This document shows positions 59,906-64,000 of a stretch of 64,000 nt of DNA, piece by piece. Under the pieces are notes generated by a model. It saw only the letters and a program-made list of their open reading frames with translations. It made no database searches and was not told the DNA's origin. The first letter of the stretch is position 1, and each line of letters begins with the position of its first letter. A program made the translations under genes and the position numbers. The stretch covers positions 10,015,013-10,079,012 of the forward strand of contig NC_092577.1 in assembly GCF_037975245.1 (NCBI RefSeq), written 5' to 3'. The stretch comes from Apostichopus japonicus. Taxonomy: Eukaryota > Echinodermata > Holothuroidea > Aspidochirotida > Stichopodidae.

Positions 59906-60989
59906 ATTAGACAATAGATCTTGGCAATTAACCAATGTACTAATCATCATTATCGTACGGTATGATGTCACCTTGCCAAGTTGTTTTCTGTGAACGTTAT
60001 AACATCTGTAAACACATGGTACACAAATTAAGATTTGAAACACAGTTCAAGGAATAATATAAATCAGCCTTTATATAATATTAGTACTGTATGGTTGTCA
60101 GATATGTATTTAAAGTTTCACTAACTGTCACCATTTGACCTCTCATCACCAAAAACATGCATAAATAATTGTTAACATTTTCTGTATAAATTCTCTTACA
60201 AATATTTTAAAACAAAATTCTGCATTTTGTGTTATACCTTTCCAACATCCAATTCCTTCATGGTCTGCTGAGAGACTATAGTGAGAGTCAACTAATATAT
60301 CAGAGATTCTGTTTGTTGTATACAGTATAGAACTGTACACAGTGAACCTCACGTCATGTCAGCAATAAAGAACTTAATAACACTGCATTTGTCATACATA
60401 CAGACCAGCAAATTTTGCACTGGAAATGAACACTGTATGTAGCCTATACAGTATACAGCTCTGTATATGTTTGATGGACAACTGTGATCTAATTGATGGA
60501 CAACACACTGAACACAGGAAGTAATGAAATTTAAGTATTCGCATGTATACTGTATAAGCCTACAGTACTTTATAACACTGAAACTGTAAAATCCATTGCC
60601 CAGGTTATTGCACATTAAGTATTGTCAAACTTTGTCTCAATGGCATTTATTTGGAGGAATAGAGGGTTTCGCTTTCTGTGTTGGAGTGAATGTGTGTGTG
60701 GGTGAGATGGGTATACAGTAACTGCAATACACTCATATCATTAAATTGCATTCAGTACCGACAGATTGAACACTTAAAGTAGAACCATTATTGTCACATT
60801 ATTTGTACAACGCATTTCCATTTTGCATTTATAGCGCTATTAAAATTTTCACATATATTTAAAATTTTAAGAATTTGTTTGTATAATTTTCGATTTCCCA
60901 TTTGCAGTTTCTTTTTTATACAATTTATTGTCAGAAAAAAAATTTTCTATCCTATTTATACCTTACATTATCGATTTATATATTTGTTT

Positions 60990-61080
60990 ATCATGTTTGT
61001 ATTTATTTTACTGTAAAGCGCCTTAGAGCAATTTCTGATTGGATAGGGCGCTATAGAAATTTTGTATTTAATAATAATAC
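60990..61080 (+). repeat. LINE/SINE 3' tail
   Basis: TTTACTGTAAAGCGCCTTAG, TTGGATAGGGCGCTATAGAA and a short (ATA)n. Coding part absent. Confidence 0.65.
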
Positions 61081-61104
61081 CAAATTTATACGAACTAAGT
61101 TGCA

Positions 61105-61440
61105 AGTTTAGTTTAGTTTAGTAGAAAAATAGGATCAGGAGGGACACTCAAGTCCCCATCAAGGACCCTATAGGACAGAAAAAAAAAACTGAAGACACAA
61201 ACACTCAGACCCGATTACAATGCTTAAAGTGCTTGTCCAAAGCATTCTTAAACCCATTGACACTACTTGCAAGTACAACTTTCTCAGGCAAAACCGTTCC
61301 ACTTATTCGCAACCTTATATTAGAAGAAAAGTTATGCCGAATATTAATCCTACTTTGTGACTTTTGGAGTTTAAGACAATGACCTCTGGTACAACTACTA
61401 TTAGCAAACATGAAATAGTCAGTGTGAGAAAGAGAGTAGA
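61105..61440 (-). repeat. CR1/jockey-like LINE 3' end with ORF2 C-terminal fragment
   Basis: The minus strand from about 61420 reads DYFMFANSSCTRGHCLKLQK, then SQSRINIRHNFSSNIRLRIS and GTVLPEKVVLASSVNGFKNA. The known pattern is TRGH..KL.K...R...R..FFS.R....WN.LP..VV.A.SVN.FK..LD, a CR1/jockey-type ORF2 end and a different family from the LWNSLPEHMK type. WN is replaced by SG. The tail TCCTATTTTTCTACTAAACTAAACTAAAC follows. Confidence 0.85.
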
Positions 61441-64000
61441 GATGCTTACATCAGGGAATGATTTTAGTGAGATTCAAATTTTGTGTAGCAGTTAAATTGT
61501 AAGGCTATGAATTTTGTCTCTTATAAAATACTATGGATGCTGTGTTAACAAAACTGCCATGTACAGTATGTACATCTTTGCACTCGTGTGGCGGTTGTGT
61601 GATGCAATACCGGTTAAGTTATTTCCTGTTACATGATGAACAATTCACTCAACAAAAACAACAAGAAACAAATATGAGTGAAAGATCTTGTTTCTTTGAT
61701 GTCATACATACAGTACTTACAAACTACAAGAGAAGCTTGAAGACTTAGTGATGGGAAGCCCAAAGTGAAAGTGATGTTGACTCAATTCAATGGCTTTGAC
61801 CGGAGACACCATTTTGTTTATATACCTGTGAATTGAGTGTGACTTAAATACCTAAATGACTAGTGACTTGACTTGACAATTGGTACTATACACATGACTT
61901 GTGACTTAGTTTAGTTTAGAGACCCAAGGATCAGGAAGCCTTACACAGTAGCTTATATTTGAGAGGTCTATAGATCGGTGTTAGATCGTGAATGAACACC
62001 GGCTTATTTCAAGCCTTCTCTTTTCAAATAAGTGTTCAGAGGATAACAAGGCAGGGGTGTGAATTCGCTCCCATTACTACTCTTGGGACCGCCATTTTAC
62101 GTTCCCATCTGATGGGTGAGAGTGTATGCCCCAGCATCTGACCACTTTCTCAAATACTGAGATTGGCAAAGGCACCCCATTCGACATCATTGCAGTGCAG
62201 CCATGACAAACAAAGCTGTTGAATATCTTTGACTTCTTGACATACCTAGAATAGACACAGTTACCATATAAACAGTTAGAAAGCCTAAATATTATGCACG
62301 AAGGAAACCATATCAATTTTAGTTTGGTCTGACACTGATGTTCCACTCAGAAAAGCAAACTAAAACCATCCTTTTATAGCAGACTAGTGCTAGATTCACC
62401 TTAGCTTTGCAGAGCTGTCGTAAGGTACAGTATTTTGGCCTAATGTCTGTTATTATGATATATCCGCAAATTGTTACCAAATTTATATAAACACACGTAT
62501 CTCTAGAAAAAGTTAGGCCAAACCAATGTTCTTAACCTACTGTACTGTAGATGCAATGACCTGGCTAGTGACTACAAATTTACTGGTGATTCTGAGATTC
62601 TGTTTTAAATCTCAAGATATTAATTTATTTTGTAAAACTATGTTGTAAATCAACAAACCACATAAAAAAGTAAATTTATACAAAATGTGATAACAGCTCA
62701 AGTGCAGAAGATTCCTTAATTGAAAAAAATTGAAAAAAAAAGACAGTAATTCTGGCATACTGAGACTTTTATCAGCTAGGAACTGATTACACTACCCTAC
62801 AACAATGATGTAATTTAAGTAACAGTGGCACAAAAATAAGCTATTCATTATAGTTCTGGGGCATATATTGCAGAGTTCTATTTCACAATTTCGATAAAGG
62901 TACATGTATTTTAGAAATAAATAAATAGATGATATTTGCTTATAACTGATTATTGCTAAGGGTCAATACTAAATGACCCTGGAATTAACCTGTAATTTAC
63001 CTACTCATGGTAGGCTTTGTGGCTAGGTTTCAAGCTGTTGGCTACCAATAACCACAATCAATCAAACCACAATTTAGCCTAAATATGGAATGTTTTAAAA
63101 TGATGGTGGCCTAGTCGCACAGCGTCACATGGGCTCAATTTGAGTTCAAATATTTGAGTATCGATTCCTAAGTAGTAATTAATCCTCCTGTTTGGAATTT
63201 ATAAAGGAAATGATCATAACGCTTAGTGAGCACGTCTTTAAGAAATTCAGCCTATATAGGTCCCTGCTGCACGGGTCCTGAATTTTCCAGTGCAATTAGG
63301 ACGTAATTTTGGCTACATCACTGACCTGGTGCATTGCGAGTAGACCTAGGCCATTCCACTTGCTTTTAATGCTCCTTTTCTAAGTCATTATAAATTATGC
63401 CTTTTTCTATGGTATCTTGTAAGTACTATCAACTTGTCCTATTTTTTTCAATAAATCGGAGCGCTGGGCAACAGGCTGACAGAGCAAACACAGCATATTT
63501 TTTATCAAATGTTGTTACTAGGCCTAGGTCTAAATGGACCTTACTTAGTTAAACCTAATATTAACTTACACCACTAACATAAGACTGCCTCTGCCTTTGA
63601 AAATGTTACAAACACATCATGGAAGCCTAATTTGCAAGATTCCCCTTGGGATTTCATATTCTTTAGGCCTACTGTAACTTAAGTTAGGGACGAGGCTAGT
63701 TTGGGTCTGACTCTGAGGTCCATGTTGACTACATGCTTTTTAGCCAACAAAGATGCAACAACACGCCTGCCTCTTATCTCCCTGAACGTTCATCAAGAAC
63801 AGAAGTAGGCCTAGGCCCAGGGCCTAAGGTCATCCATGATCATAACATGGATAGGGTTTTAAACAGGCTTTTACTTTTCAATTAGTCAATATATGCCCTA
63901 GTAGTAGCTTAATATTCCTAATCTTTTGGAGGCACTAAAATATGATACAAATCTGAGATGATGAAATTTCAAAGAAGCTGAACCTTAGGAAAGTTTGATT

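Larger units (their letters stand above)
27103..64000 (-). other. Region upstream of ASAP exon A: long 5' intron or intergenic
   Basis: No exon of ASAP or of any other gene was recognised in these 36.9 kb on either strand. The missing N-terminal ASAP exon should lie in this direction, so if the gene start is beyond the window the whole stretch is intron. Named repeats are listed separately. Stretches in which I see nothing nameable include 28020-28500, 29270-30370, 30960-32200, 32600-34200, 35350-36060, 36220-37500, 41100-42500, 45600-47300, 49080-50980, 58860-59600 and 61960-64000. Confidence 0.6.

Noticed and set aside
62077-62346. 89-codon minus-strand ORF with a CCGCCATTTTAC (YY1-like) motif at its end
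   Set aside because: No homology recognised, no GC-rich promoter context, and the motif alone is weak evidence.

Overview
The window looks like AT-rich, repeat-laden nuclear DNA of an animal, most likely a marine invertebrate. The signs are spliceosomal exons with GT-AG borders separated by kilobase introns, tRNA-derived repeats, 3' ends of CR1/L2-type LINEs with AT-rich microsatellite tails, hAT-type DNA transposons and very many minisatellites. Nothing bacterial is present. The repeat mix would suit an echinoderm or another non-vertebrate deuterostome, but that is a guess.

One conserved protein-coding gene could be assembled. Six small exons on the minus strand (27102-27030, 22365-22217, 11420-11296, 5538-5463, 4761-4708, 1352-1267) join without a frame break into 187 codons. 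The result reads as the BAR domain of an ASAP-family Arf GTPase-activating protein (ASAP1/2/3; Drosophila Asap). All six exons have canonical AG acceptors and GT donors, and the phases agree at all five junctions. The 5' end (N-terminal exon and promoter) was not found and probably lies to the right of the window. The PH, ArfGAP, ankyrin and SH3 parts must lie to the left of position 1. From the left edge to about 27 kb the window is therefore introns of this gene. From 27.1 to 64 kb it is either a long 5' intron or upstream intergenic DNA.

The introns are packed with tandem arrays: unit 22 bp at 0.8 and 3.6-4.2 kb, about 20 bp at 5.9 kb, about 44 bp at 6.8-7.8 kb, about 155 bp at 13.5-14.5 kb, a 500-bp purine tract at 15.2-15.7 kb, three 362-bp units each holding a tRNA-like segment at 17.1-18.0 kb, (TA)n at 18.0-18.2 kb, and about 47 bp at 18.8-19.7 kb. 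The right-hand part has further arrays at 34.2-35.1, 43.1, 44.8-45.6, 48.3, 51.6-52.1 and 58.3-58.9 kb, plus LINE 3' remnants at 27.2, 30.5, 35.1, 40.5, 59.6 and 61.1-61.4 kb.

The most striking structure is a three-level nest of DNA transposons at 52059-58289. A hAT-like element with CAGGGTTCG ends and a perfect 8-bp target duplication (TACAAGGG) sits inside a 22-bp minisatellite. Inside it is a second unit bounded by inverted TGGTTCCTTGCTG, which carries a ~400-bp satellite rich in AGGTCA half-sites. Inside that is a third element (GGGCCAAAGCC ends, 4-bp duplication CCAA) whose empty site survives as a sister copy about 300 bp away. The third element carries eight copies of GTGGTGGGACGGAAT, mostly in opposite orientation in its two halves. 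A second, 546-bp hAT derivative at 43451-43996 still encodes the C-terminal end of a hAT transposase with an in-frame stop.
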